A DNA stretch of 64,000 bases from Pomacea canaliculata (GCF_003073045.1 NC_037597.1:25186158-25250157); one strand, 5' to 3'. Shown: positions 12,300-23,699, counted from the first letter of the stretch. The notes: generated from the sequence alone by a model not told the origin. Made by a program: numbers and translations.

Positions 12300-13790
12300 C
12301 ATCACTCATCGCCTTCTGACAGAACTTATTCATTGTCTTACCATCATGTCCTTTCATTGGGCTCAAGGTACCATCATAGTCCTTCAGTGGGCTTTTTCTT
12401 GCGAGACATTAGGCTGCGAGAGGTTCATTATTTTATCTCAAAGAGCTTGTGACCTCACAAGTACCCACGTGACCAAAAACAACGAAATACACTCAACCAG
12501 AAGGTTTCTATACCATTTGTCTTGTGGGAAAATAAGCTTTTCTGTGATAGTTTGATTGCTGTATGTTAGGATTGCAGCGTTTATTTTTAAAAAATAACAT
12601 TTCAAGTTTTTCTTTTGTTTAGATTTTCATAAGTTTGCTAAGAACAACTCTCACGCTGGAAAACGAAGCACTAAACCTGTCTGACTTGTGTGCCAGAGAT
12701 GTATATAACAACATGTAGAAGAATTACTACTTGAATTGTAGTGTGTCAATCTGTGGAATAACAACCAGACTAGCTGAAAATAACTCGTCTGAGATTTTTT
12801 TATGAACTGGAAAAAGTTTTGCTAAGTGTCAAGAGCAGGACAGAATTCTTTGACTTGAAGTCTGAGACTCGATCTGAATACTGCACGAGATGGTAGATTC
12901 TGAGAAACCTGAAAAATTATTCTAATTCAGAGCCTGACACACTATTGCAATACAGAGCCTGGTACAATATTTTTATACAGAGCCTCATTCATTATGTCAA
13001 AACCTGACACATTATTTTAGTGCAGAACCTGACACATTCTAATTTAAAACCTTTTACTCTATACTAAGTAACTTAAATATGTAAAATATAACTGAGGATT
13101 GAAAATAACGAGTGATATTAAAATAAACCAACCGACCTTGTACACAGGCGCCACGTGCAGAAATTGTACTAAGAAATGTTTATTCGTTAACTTGTGATTC
13201 CAAAGAGAAGGTATTAACTGATAAATTAATGATGATGATCGTCAGTAAAATGATGTTTGTAATTAGTCTAATTTTAATAGAACCTACTTGGAGACAGTAA
13301 TATTAAAAACTGTTGTCCGATCAAAGTCGCTGGATTGTGCGTTAATATCGCTGTTCACATCCTCATTGCTTTATTTGATTTTAGTTACATTCAGCATTCT
13401 AGGATTTTCCCCAGAACAGTACCAGCTTCTGGCTTCCTGTCTTCCATGTCTTCCTGGAAGGCGATTCATGCTTGAGGTCTGGATATAGTGGTGTGTGTGT
13501 GTGGGAAGTATGAGAGGCGACCCCAGTGTTATTCCTCTAAACTGCAAAACTCTTCTCGGTTAGTAAGAAATCTGAACCGAGAAAATGAAGAACACAACCG
13601 CAAAAGTTGCAAACCAGACCTGGTATGGCTGGGGGAGGTACAACGAGAACTTCAACGAAAGAGCAACTAAATTGGAATTATTATATACGAGTTTACTTGG
13701 TCTAAGCCAGTTAGGAAAGCCCATTAAACCGTGCATTGTGTTTGTTGAGCTAAAGAACTCTTACTTTTTCTGTCTTGCGTTGCTCGTTTG
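12300..13790. other. Intergenic spacer
   Basis: AT-rich spacer. 12930-13045 holds a loose reiteration of (C)AGAGCCTG(A/G)(C/T)AC separated by 20-30 bp, possibly a decayed minisatellite. Open stretches at 13288-13821 have no recognised domain. Confidence 0.4.
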
Positions 13791-13796
13791 TGACAG

Positions 13797-14117
13797 ACAA
13801 AACGCTGTGAAAGAGAAATGACATTTAACAGGGAATTATCTTCCTCACATGAACACGTAGACATCCCTAACAGGTTGGTACTTGATGTATCTTATCATTC
13901 GCTTGTTCACTTGAACGAAAGCGCAAAAGACGGTAAACCTCAAGCATTTTCTGTTCATTTGGAAAATAAACATTCATCTTCACACAATTTTTCGTTAAGA
14001 CTTCCCACTGCTGCCACGAGCTCGCAAAACGATTTCTGGATGTACAACAGGACCGTCATCGCCGGACAAGACGCCCTCGACACATCTCGGTATGCTGACA
14101 GTTTGAACATGGGCAAG
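13797..14117 (+). CDS. Possible exon of an unrecognised gene
   Basis: 107 codons open between a strong-looking acceptor (pyrimidine-rich, ending TTTGTGACAG) and a donor (GGGCAAG|GTAGCA), entering and leaving in phase 0. The peptide is hydrophilic, includes the sequons NES and NFS, and contains NFSLRLPTAATSSQNDFW and MYNRTVIAGQDALDTSRY. I do not recognise the family. A remote likeness to metalloprotease propeptides (FSLRL) is too weak to use. No initiator or terminal exon is evident, so it may be a relic or a chance open frame. Confidence 0.25.
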
Positions 14118-14474
14118 GTAGCAGTCTTTCAAAACTTCTTTAACTTGTAAGAAAAATCTTGTTGATTATGGATAATTAAATAAGTATTGAAAGTTGCTTG
14201 CCATCTGTATTATAACTGCAAAAACAGAATATTGAGTGGATATTTTTCGTAATTTTTCAGAAGCAATATTTTTCTCATCAGGAAAGGGAAAGCTGAAGCC
14301 CACAATGTAATAATAATAATAATAATAATCCTCAATGCAAGTATAAACTTTATTTCAATAAAATGGAAAACGTTCTTGGCGTTTGCCTCGAATACAGACT
14401 TCCGCCTGTCAATAAACATCTCATTGTAACGAGGATTGTTTATTGTTGAGTCCCTCTGGTGATAAATGTTTCAG

Positions 14475-14580
14475 AATTGGATCGGCAGTGTTGCCAACAA
14501 AAACAAATACAACTGCATCGCTGATAAATATTGGCAGCCCAGTAGGTCCCTGCTTTGTTTCCCTCGGAATTTATCCGATG
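14475..14580 (+). CDS. Possible second exon of the unrecognised gene
   Basis: 106 nt between AAATGTTTCAG and a consensus donor GATG|GTAAGAGT. Phase 0, which matches the exit phase of 13797-14117, is open and reads NWIGSVANKNKYNCIADKYW and QPSRSLLCFPRNLSDG. A second frame is also open, so the frame is not certain. Identity unknown; reported only because the splice signals and phase agree with the upstream candidate. Confidence 0.2.
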
Positions 14581-14749
14581 GTAAGAGTTGTAAACAAACA
14601 CACATCATGTATATTAAACGCGTTCGGTCCGGCCAGAAGTCCAGAAGCACGCGCAGTTCTCACTCCGGCAAGAGAAGGTATTTTCCAACTTTGCATTGCT
14701 TCATCAGCCTTTTACATTGATATATCAAACATTCATTTAATACCCTGAG

Positions 14750-15710
14750 TTTACTTAGCATGAAGGATTTCTATGAGACTGATAACGTAGCAGTACTCAG
14801 CACCTGTTTAAAAAAAAATAATAATAATGATAATGATGATGATGATGTATCAAAATTTCATGAAACATGATCATTGCACCATCCAATCATAATGAAATCG
14901 AGCAAATGACCAAGCAACATTCAAAAACATACTAACTGGTGTACCATATGTCTACATATACCATCAAACAAGCCCTAGGAATGTAACAAACAGTAACAAC
15001 TACCCTTACACCGGCATGACGAGGCTGTACAGTGGAGGTCAACTACAGTTTCAGCTCGTGGTGTATTTTATGTATCAATAAGTTAAAACCGTTTAAACAC
15101 TTCTAATGCAATGTTTGAAAGATTCGGTTTCTCTTTATTATTCCTTTTTTCCATATATGCAAACCACTCATGCGTGACCTATCGCGTAGACTAGTTATAG
15201 AAAGGTTTGGGCTGAAGGAAAACCTGATTTGTTGATTCCCAGCACTAACTTCTCATTTGTTAAAACTTAAGTTGAAATTACTCAAATTATCTATACAACA
15301 AATTAAGATCCCTCGATATGGCCACAGAAACAGGATATTTCATTGTGCAAAGGAAGGGACATTGGGCATGAGTTTCCTTACTTTTTGATGTGCTCATACC
15401 TAGTGTTCACTTCCCACTGATTTGCTTTATAAATATTGTGAACATCGTTATAACGCGTGTACGCTTCATGTCATTATGATTTGTAAGTCAAATGACTTCT
15501 GGACATTTAAAATGTAATAAAAATATCTCTCATCAAGACCTTATCACAGTCACACCGTGTTATTATTTTGCAGTGTTCCTGTACATGTTATATGTTTCTT
15601 ACCTTGTATATTAAATGTTTCTCGTTGTCAACAAAAGTAATGTATCACGTGCCTGTATTGTAGGTTCTGTCTAACATTGTTTAGAAATTTCCTTCTCTTC
15701 AGTAGCAGTT
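14750..15710. other. Intergenic spacer with AAT/GAT runs
   Basis: Contains short AAT and GAT trinucleotide runs at 14810-14847. No gene or transposon recognised. Confidence 0.45.
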
Positions 15711-15714
15711 AACC

Positions 15715-15856
15715 GAGGTTTGGGACAGGGTGGGAGGAGCAAGCTGAGTCATCAGAGAAAAAATAACCTACCCGAGACGAGATCTGAACCCAGAATAGTC
15801 AATCATCGTTGTATTGGTGATAGGTGCTAACCGTTGCGCCACTTGACCGTCCGGGG
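15715..15856 (-). mobile_element. tRNA-derived SINE, copy in reverse orientation
   Basis: Read on the minus strand it starts CCGGACGGTCAAGTGGCGCA and continues ACGGTTAGC with CACCAATAC, then a B-box-like GGGTTCAGATCTCGTCTCGG. The same order and wording occur in the SINE at 54593-54790. The head resembles tRNA pol III A and B boxes. The tail is decayed and I could not define target-site duplications. Confidence 0.7.
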
Positions 15857-15869
15857 CTCACAACCAGGA

Positions 15870-17170
15870 GAGTGGTGGTTCGTTTTCCGCGGAGGCCGGG
15901 AATCCTACGTCTACGTGACCAAGACGACGACCACGTCTGTAGTTGACAAGACCATGTCACATGAAAAGTGTCTCAGAGAGGTTTCTCGATTGTCGAGGGT
16001 GTAGAGAATCCTGCGTTACAGAACTAGGTGACAAAAGGTTGTGACTTCTCGTCATCCTCTTGTATGGGTGAACCCATTCTTCCACACTTGATTATTTTCA
16101 ATCTGCCAGAGATTGTCTCGTAACCGAATAAAAATTGAAAGTCTGGAGCTTTTTTTCATTAACAAATTTCTTTCTTTTGACAAACAAACACTTGAGATGG
16201 AATTATTTTTGTAATACCTAAAAGTCCTCTCCTCCATTGGCACATAGAACGTGCGTCAACTTCAATCGAAACACTGGCAAGATTATAGAATCAAAAGAAA
16301 AGTCAGTGAACATCGTCCTGATCGTCTATAATCGTTTTTTGGAAGAACGATTCGTTCTGTTTCCTTTAGTTTTGCCGCTAGAGTTTTAATATCCATCCAA
16401 GCTTTTTGAGCTGAAACATTCTTTCACCTGCTTTCTTTTTAAATTATTATTTCCTTTTGATGTTATTTGTCTCCAGCTAGAATTTCAAACCTTTTTGCAT
16501 TCTGTATCTCTTTATCTTCGAAAATAATACGATAATAAATATCAAAACACTAAACGTTGAATATTCGATGTAACTCAACATTACCTTTCACAAATAATAA
16601 TAATAATATATAACTTATGAAAGATTATTCCCCACCGACCAAGATCTTTCAGCCTTATTAGCTGTCGTAACTGTCATGTCTTTCAAAGGACCGGTACAGG
16701 TCAAGGGACTGTAGTAAACTGGTTTACCCTGATATAAAAAAAACACATTTAGAGAGAAAAACTTAAAATTATGTAACAAAATGATTTTATGGATACTGCT
16801 TCACGTTTGATGTAACATGGAGCACAACACGATGTCGTTGCATTGTATGTTCAGCTCCTATTCGCAAATCTTGCTTGATATCCTGTTTTTATCACTCTTT
16901 GGAAGTGCATTTTTGCAATGTATATTTATTGAGTTTCTATTATTATTATTTGACGGGAGAATTCCACCGGATTTTATACTGTTTGCACATTCTGAAATTG
17001 TAATTCACTGATACCCTCCCCGCTACCTCCCGCGTGTTTGCTGTGACGAATAGGAAAGACAACATCGTGTAAAGTCTTTTAATAATTATTTAAATTATTC
17101 CAGATATACGCTAAATACCTCAGTATTCATGGAAGAACAGTCAGGGATCTGTAAGGCGCCCATTCTTATA
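15870..17170. other. Intergenic spacer, 3' of receptor copy 5
   Basis: AT-rich with short AAT and ATT runs (16600, 16940). No gene recognised; open stretches at 16052-16243 and 16817-17011 are short and featureless. Confidence 0.5.
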
Positions 17171-17186
17171 ATTTTGCTCAACTGTT

Positions 17187-18227
17187 TTAGTGGATCTCTC
17201 TACGATTTGCTTCCTGACTTTGTTCAGACAAACGAGCTTTAAAAAAGTTTTCTCGATACTTGGCGCCGGTCAGACAGTAGAGGTAAAAGGTCACGGAGTT
17301 ATTGCCGATCCACAGGAGATGTAAGACAGCGAAAGCAAGGTCGTTAGCATCGGCGATATCCGTGTCCTTATCTGCCCCTGCAAAGAGCCTCTCTCTGAAC
17401 ACAAAGTACACAGAATACGGTGACGTCAGAAGCAGAAAAGTAACGGAAGTTGCTATCAACGTCACTGTCATGGATGACGTTTTTTTCTCGCGAGAACGTA
17501 ACCGATCTGCATTTCCTGTTGAAAACCGTTTTCTGGCTTCCTGTAGAGACTGACCCACCTTCCGGATGAGCACGGAGTTAGCGACTAGGAGAAGAAGGAC
17601 TGGAACGAGGCTGGAAAAGAAGGTGTCGACCCAGCCCCAGACATTGTTGAAAAATTCAGCGTATTCAGAGCTTACATACATGTCAAAACACCTGGGTGTA
17701 GAGGTGTTTGTAGGTAAAATGACAGTAACACCATACAACAGATGAGAATTTATTAAAAGAAAAAACACGAGCCCTCCGCACATCAAGTTCTTGGCGATCC
17801 TTGCCGTGAACATGACCTTTACCCTGTGCGGCCACAAGATGCTCACCGCTTTTTGGGTTGTCATGGTAACTAATATAGATGCTGACGTGTGTCCGGTCAG
17901 GTAGATGACAAACATTCGAATCTTCCATAAAAAGCTGTAGTAAATGAAGACATCTAGAGCTTCCAGCCACCAGAACAAGGGGTCAAACCACAGGGAGGTG
18001 AGGTCGGAGATGGCCAGACAGGTGAAGAGGATGGACATGGAGGAGTGGGAGGAGCTGTACTCTCTCCGCTGTATCAACAGTATCATGATGTTGCCGAATG
18101 TTCCTAACACCATGATGACGGGCATCCCCACCAGCCACACCAACATCGTCGCCTGTCTCATTGGCGTGAGATCAAAGACCAACATGTCTGATACCTGACT
18201 ACAGTTGGGAATACCTGGGGTGAGCAT
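17187..18227 (-). CDS. Class A GPCR, copy 5, intact
   Basis: Single-exon receptor of 346 residues starting at MLTPGIPNCSQ, with glycosylation sequon N8-C-S. Approximate layout: TM1 28-52 (GTFGNIMILLI), TM2 65-90 (CLAISDLTSLWFDP), TM3 101-131, TM4 147-171, ECL2 with C180, TM5 204-230, TM6 256-282 (LLLTSPYSVYFVF), TM7 298-320, then C318, a basic KYRENFF and a polar tail. DRY is replaced by T124-Q125-K126, the TM3 disulfide Cys by W101, CWxP by LTSP and NPxxY by N310-SVTF. A plasma-membrane receptor with unknown ligand; family resemblance is to orphan FMRFamide/TRH-like or chemosensory receptors of lophotrochozoans. No lesion seen. Confidence 0.93.
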   Translation of the reverse strand: MLTPGIPNCSQVSDMLVFDLTPMRQATMLVWLVGMPVIMVLGTFGNIMILLIQRREYSSSHSSMSILFTCLAISDLTSLWFDPLFWWLEALDVFIYYSFLWKIRMFVIYLTGHTSASILVTMTTQKAVSILWPHRVKVMFTARIAKNLMCGGLVFFLLINSHLLYGVTVILPTNTSTPRCFDMYVSSEYAEFFNNVWGWVDTFFSSLVPVLLLLVANSVLIRKVGQSLQEARKRFSTGNADRLRSREKKTSSMTVTLIATSVTFLLLTSPYSVYFVFRERLFAGADKDTDIADANDLAFAVLHLLWIGNNSVTFYLYCLTGAKYRENFFKARLSEQSQEANRREIH

Positions 18228-18403
18228 GTCTGCAGCTTTGTGCTAATCTGTGAAGACTGAACGCTGTAGGTCAGATTGGTTGAGTAGTTTGCCCCTGATG
18301 CACGTAAGTGTTTATTTCTTAATCTTTACGAAGTTAATTAATTTAAACTGATATCTCTTAACTGAGACATGAGACAATGTTCACAAGGATAGCTCATTGC
18401 TGG

Positions 18404-18412
18404 CTTTATAAA
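18404..18412 (-). promoter_or_regulatory. TATA-like box of receptor copy 5
   Basis: Minus strand TTTATAAAG about 185 bp upstream of the copy 5 ATG, the same spacing as the elements before copies 1, 2 and 11. Function inferred. Confidence 0.4.
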
Positions 18413-18429
18413 TACACCAAAAGCTTACT

Positions 18430-19170
18430 GATAATTGATTGCAAAACTAGGCAACATTTAAAACATAATAAGATTACTATAAGGCAAATAAAACAGGAAA
18501 AATCCTTGAAATGGCCCCCTCCCCTCCAAAAAAATTAAAGTTGAGTGTATTTACTAGTATTAATTATAAAACAGAAAAAAATATGTAAAAGAAATATTTA
18601 CTTGATGTTTGGAATTCTATTTACATAAAAATATTTCTTAATGAAGTGAATCAGGAGCTGGCTGAATGTAAAATTTTTTACTCAAAGTCAAGAAATTCGA
18701 TAATTCATATTCTGAAGATTTTAATGTAATTTAAACTCAAAAAGTCTATTCTTACTTACAGCAAAAAAACTTGTATTTAAGAAATGGTAAAGTATTTTAA
18801 TAAAATGGATTTCCTTCTAATTAGACGCACGAAGAAGCTTGTGAACATATTGACCAAATTAAAGGACTGGTCCGGGAGTGCGAAGTTTACTCTAAAATGT
18901 ATACAAATGTCAAACCTCCACTTTATTGATAAGGTAGTATATTAAAACTACTTTCAAAATTGAAAAAAAACCCACAAAAAAAATAAATAAATATCTGACG
19001 CAAAGTATAATTTAAGCTTGACCTGGGTTCAAATTATTTAGACTTTGCAGCTGACAAAAATGACGAGGAAAGGTGCCAGATATCTTCTCATGATTGAGTT
19101 GTTTTAATTTCTGTGGGAGGTCAGTTAATTAATATCAAGTCTCCCTGTTATATATTGACGGTTGTTCGAC
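18430..19170. other. AT-rich spacer upstream of copy 5
   Basis: A-rich sequence with many homopolymers. No coding potential and no recognised repeat. Confidence 0.5.
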
Positions 19171-19179
19171 ATATATTTC

Positions 19180-19325
19180 TGAGAAAATCCAAGAGGAAGA
19201 TGAAATGATATCGTTGGAGTGTGTAGGGATGTGTCATAACCTGTTATCTGACGAAGGAGGTGAGTCAGCCTCAGCCTCATCCGTACACCGTTAGCAATCA
19301 AAGCTCTACCTGAACATATGCACGA
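19180..19325. repeat. Spacer duplication, part 1B
   Basis: Partner of 6515-6680. It carries the recurrent motif CTGACGAAGGAGGTGAGTCA at 19248-19267. Confidence 0.8.
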
Positions 19326-19339
19326 GGACAGGAGAAACA

Positions 19340-20520
19340 GGAGAAACCACAGTTTTTGTCAAAAGCTTTTAAGATCTATTTATAGACCCACCTTTCCTGC
19401 AACTTCGTGAGCAGATAAATAAAGCAGTTGCAAAGAATTCAACATCTCCAGTGAAACCACATATGTTTGTATGTAAGTTAGTATTCTGTCTTGTAATGTC
19501 TTGCAGAATCTCTCCTGTCGCTAGAACAGTTTGTACAGAGAAACGGGAAAGACACGTCGACACAATCGCCGGACAGTCGACATTTGTTACAAAATATTTT
19601 GCCGATTGTTGACAACATTCTTTCCTTAGCTAGAACACAGTTTGGTAGTCATCATGATACAACTTTTTTAGTTTACAGAGGTTGAGGTGAGGCTCAGCAG
19701 GATTTGGTTCTCTTGTACTGGAATTGCTTCGATTTTTCTTCCCGTTGAAAAAAAATCGTTTGCCTAATTAGTATCTCACTTACCCCGTTATTGAATTCCT
19801 AGACACAAGCAGGTGAAACTTTATTTGTGTCTAGTCTTTAATGTTTTGTTCACTTTATCATGATTTCCCTTTCGATGTTGTCTGATTATAATTGTCTTGG
19901 GCATCCTTGAGAGACCTTAGCGAGTTCGTACTAGACAATAACAAGGCTTCATAAATAAAAATATTTCTGTATCACCTATTATGTCTGATTCCACGCAATA
20001 AATAATTTATTGTCATGCAATGTGCTTCATAGTTGCCCGTATGCAAAGAAGATAAAAACATTCAGAATGTCAGAATTTGTAAACTAGATGTGATAACAGT
20101 GTAAATGTTTTGTAATGTAATGTTAAGAAATGTGTGATGTACTCTTCTTTCAGCCCACTTCAGCTTTAAGTTCATCGAACTAATCACAGCAGTGGTCGAG
20201 ATGACTGCTGTCATTAGTGGATTCTACAGGTGCGGTGGTCGAATAGTCTAAGAGCTCAATCGTCAAATGATCTCAAAACAACACCACAACTCATACTCAG
20301 TACACCGTGGCACTTTATATTATAAAGATCATTCAGCATCATAATAAACTACATAAAACCACTCACTTATTGATCAGGATCAATCAAAACATTACAATTT
20401 TACAAGAATTCTTTTTTTATTAAGCAGTCAATATTTTGAAAGTTCATCATTATTACATTTTTATATCCAATAAAATTAAGAATTATTTGTCTTCTTAGCG
20501 AATTCTTCATGATGTAGACT
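19340..20520. other. Intergenic spacer
   Basis: No gene recognised. I could not align this stretch confidently with its positional counterpart at 6700-7920, so it has diverged or been rearranged after the duplication. Confidence 0.4.
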
Positions 20521-20529
20521 GAGTAGCTG

Positions 20530-22020
20530 GATATTAAAAGAAAATTCAGGAATTTATTATAATTAAGAAATATTCCATTTCGAGAGAATTAAGGAAATCA
20601 CCAGTTACCCCAGCATGTCGTAATGATCGTGTTTTTGCACATTGTCGTCGGACCTCTATTAATTGATGTCAGACATTCGTGAGATGTCGACATGATGTAA
20701 CAATACTTATTTTTTTTAAATCCAAAAGAAAATCGAAATATGACTACAGTACCTGGCAGCTGTACGGAGCCTGTAGCCTGATGATGGCAGTGAGTCTGAC
20801 TCACTCCACTAATGACCTCACGCGCTGCGTGGCCGTCACTGCTGACACTCACTAAGTCGCGCATGCGCGTGATGTTTAGCGATGACGTCATTCATTACAT
20901 CGTGCTCGTGCGTCTCGATGTAGACGAAAAATTCTAGAAATGTAAACAAGTTTCTGAAAGTGAGATGACGCTATGTATATAATAATAATAGTATTTGTCT
21001 ATTTGTCTCTAAACAGCACAACATCACATAAAATAAGCCCGAAGAGAAGTTGAAAACATGACTGACGAGGGTCTTGTGTCCTTTGTTCAGTTCTTACATC
21101 TGTACCCGTAATGTCCTTGAAAGTGCTCCTGTCTTCAAACTTTTGTCTTCTACAAAAAAGATATGATAATTCGCCATTAGAAATTACAGAAAACTTAAAG
21201 CTGCGTATGCAAAATCTTCGTTTCTTTTCAGAACACGGACCACAAAGAGCAGAAAACTCAAGGAATGCGATCAGAGCTGGTGACCCCTCAACTTTCTTAC
21301 CTTTTCCTTTCACTTTCCAGCCAAACTGTAATTTAGTTTTTCGTTGCTGCCTAAAGAAGTAAACAATGTCCGTAAAGCATTTTAACAACACTTGACAACT
21401 CGCTTTAATTTTTGTAAAGAAGCTTCTGAAATCATCCTTTTAACCCTTACTTTCCTTCCTGAATGTAGGTGGGTAGATTTTTTTTATCAAGTTGTGTAAA
21501 TTTTAGCATCCCGGTACCACCCCTGATTAAAGTTTGGGTGAAAATCAGAGTCGCGCCGTTACTTATGATCTCGCAGAATCACGTTCGCGCGCGGTAATAA
21601 TCTCTGATCGAGCAGAAAAGAAATTAAAAGGTTCGTTATTTTAACTTTGTCCAGCAGTAGTTTTATTAAGTAAAGATAAATCTTAACCCTGCTGCAGAAT
21701 TAAATTTCATGGTAATCATAGTCACAAAACACTGTTTAGCTATACACGTCTGAGCTACCCCGCCATAGCTACACATCTTTGTGTTACGTCATCACAACGG
21801 GGGTTAAGATGTTTACTGAAAGAATAAACGATGAAACATGACGAGTCTTGTTTGTCTAATGCTGTGTTTGTATCGCATGTCGTTGTCATCTGCTTTACTA
21901 GAATATAGTAAGACTGAATGTACAATAACTGGCACGAGGCATGGCATCACAAATGAATTACCTATTCTCAAGATGTACCCAATCTTTAAATTTTTATACT
22001 TGACTGTGCATCAGCTGTCA
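20530..22020. repeat. Spacer duplication, part 2B
   Basis: Partner of 7930-9480 in the same orientation. The CpG block with GCGCATGCGC (20859-20868) and GTGAGTCTGACTCACTCCAC are retained. The open frame across 20999-21391 is interrupted in the other copy, so it is not a conserved gene. Confidence 0.85.
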
Positions 22021-22029
22021 ACTGTTTCC

Positions 22030-22600
22030 TACTGGAAAAGAATGAGACTGAAACAGTGTTGTCCCTTTCCTTTAGTGAGAACAGTTCGAGCGTTCATTTA
22101 TGTGCGTATGTTTCATCGTCTGTACACAGCTGATTGAGTAGGAGACATTAATTAATGACATTGTAAAAATGTTTACAGATTCTAGGCAGACGGGCAGAAG
22201 TCCTTTGCCTATAAAACATCCGTCATAAGGGTCGGTAATTATTTATTACTAAAAGAGACTGTGGTCTCTACTTCAGTTTCATTGCCTTTTCATGCCATAG
22301 CGTGCTTGAAGTTGAGCACGATTCATACTAAATAGCGATAAAAGATTAAAGACCTGCATACCTGAGGAATGTGAATTTTAAATGACACTTTATAATCTTT
22401 AACCTTTCTTTCAACCTTTGTGAAGTAACCGTCCTTCCTAAAAAAGTAACTTGAAATCTCATAGGTCGTTGAGTTTCAAAGAAGTCGGACTTGATTGTAA
22501 ACTGAATTCGTTCGTCAAAAGAAACAGAATAGTTCCGAACCTGTACGATGCCAGCTCAGGGTGAAGGTTGACTGTTTAAGTGGATTTCTGTAAGACTTGC
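22030..22600. other. 3' flank of receptor copy 6
   Basis: Unique-looking AT-rich sequence with no gene or repeat recognised. Confidence 0.4.
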
Positions 22601-22613
22601 TAGTGTGCTGTAC

Positions 22614-23615
22614 TCACACAGATGATCTCCAGAACTTCTGCCGGTACTTGGCGCCCGTCAGACAATAGAGGTAAAAGGTCACAGCATTGTTTACCATCCA
22701 CAATAAATGGAAAACAGCCAAGAGAAGGTCGTTAACATCTGCTATGTACTGATCTCTATACGCTTCTTCCAGAAACGTTTCGCGGAATGTAACGTACACT
22801 GAAAGTGGTGACGTAAGCAACAGAAAAGTAACGGAAGTTGCTATCAACATCACGGTCATGGACGACGTTTTCTTCTCACGTGCACGTAACTGATCGGTGT
22901 TACCTGCCGAGAACCGTTTTCTGGCCTCTTGTAGAGACTGACCCACCCTCCACATCAACACGGAGTTAGAGACTAAGAGAAGAGCAACAGGACCGAGGCT
23001 AGAAAAAAATGTGTCGACCCAGCCCCAGATATTAAAGAAGAAGACTGCATACTCGATGTTGACAAACGAGTCGTAACACGTGACCACAGAGATGTTTGAA
23101 GGTAAGATGACAGTAAAACCGTACAGCAGGTGAGAATTGAGTATAACGAAAAACGCGAGCAAACCGCTCATCAAGGTTTTGGCGAAACCTGTGGTGAAGA
23201 CGATGTTAACCTTGTGTGGCCACAAAATGCTGACCGCCTTCTGGGTGGTCATGGTCACTAAGATGGACGGTGACATGTGACCAGTCACGTAGGTAGCAAA
23301 CACTCGAATCTTCCATAGGAGACTATAGTACACAAAGACATTCAATGCTTCCAGCCACCAGAAGAAGGGGTCGAACCACAGGGAGGTGAGGTCGGAGATG
23401 GCCAGGCAGGTGAAGAAGACGGACATGGAGGAGTGGGAGGCGCTGTACTCTCGCCTCTGTATCAACAGTATCATGATGTTGCCGAATGTTCCGAACACCA
23501 TGACGATGGGCGTCCCTACCGTCCACACCAACATCGTCGCCTGTCTTATCGCCGTCACCTCATTCAACACAATGTCTATCGCCTGAGAACAGTTTGGCAT
23601 ACCTGAGGTTAACAT
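22614..23615 (-). CDS. Class A GPCR, copy 6, intact
   Basis: Single-exon receptor of 333 residues. I chose the internal start MLTSGMPNCSQAIDIV at 23615 because every paralogue begins there; an upstream in-frame ATG at 23654 would add 13 residues. Seven TMs are clear: GTFGNIMILLIQRRE (TM1), CLAISDLTSLWFDPFFWW (TM2), WKIRVFATYVTGHMSPSI (TM3), MSGLLAFFVILNSHLLYG (TM4), SSLGPVALLLVSNSVLMW (TM5), LIATSVTFLLLTSPLSVY (TM6) and LLWMVNNAVTFYLYCLTG (TM7). T-T-Q-K replaces DRY and W replaces the TM3 Cys; ECL2 keeps a Cys (VVTCYDSFV). The C-tail is short (KYRQKFWRSSV). It sits just after the duplicated spacer 20530-22020. Confidence 0.93.
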   Translation of the reverse strand: MLTSGMPNCSQAIDIVLNEVTAIRQATMLVWTVGTPIVMVFGTFGNIMILLIQRREYSASHSSMSVFFTCLAISDLTSLWFDPFFWWLEALNVFVYYSLLWKIRVFATYVTGHMSPSILVTMTTQKAVSILWPHKVNIVFTTGFAKTLMSGLLAFFVILNSHLLYGFTVILPSNISVVTCYDSFVNIEYAVFFFNIWGWVDTFFSSLGPVALLLVSNSVLMWRVGQSLQEARKRFSAGNTDQLRAREKKTSSMTVMLIATSVTFLLLTSPLSVYVTFRETFLEEAYRDQYIADVNDLLLAVFHLLWMVNNAVTFYLYCLTGAKYRQKFWRSSV

Positions 23616-23699
23616 TTCTATTCCAACTTTGTTTAGGAGCAAATATGTAAACATTTGTTAGCCTGTTCTTCTCAAGGAATGTGTTCGAGTAGAGTGGCA

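Noticed and set aside
20999..21391. 130-codon minus-strand open frame
   Set aside because: The homologous spacer copy at about 8660-8860 has stops in this frame, so it is not a conserved gene.
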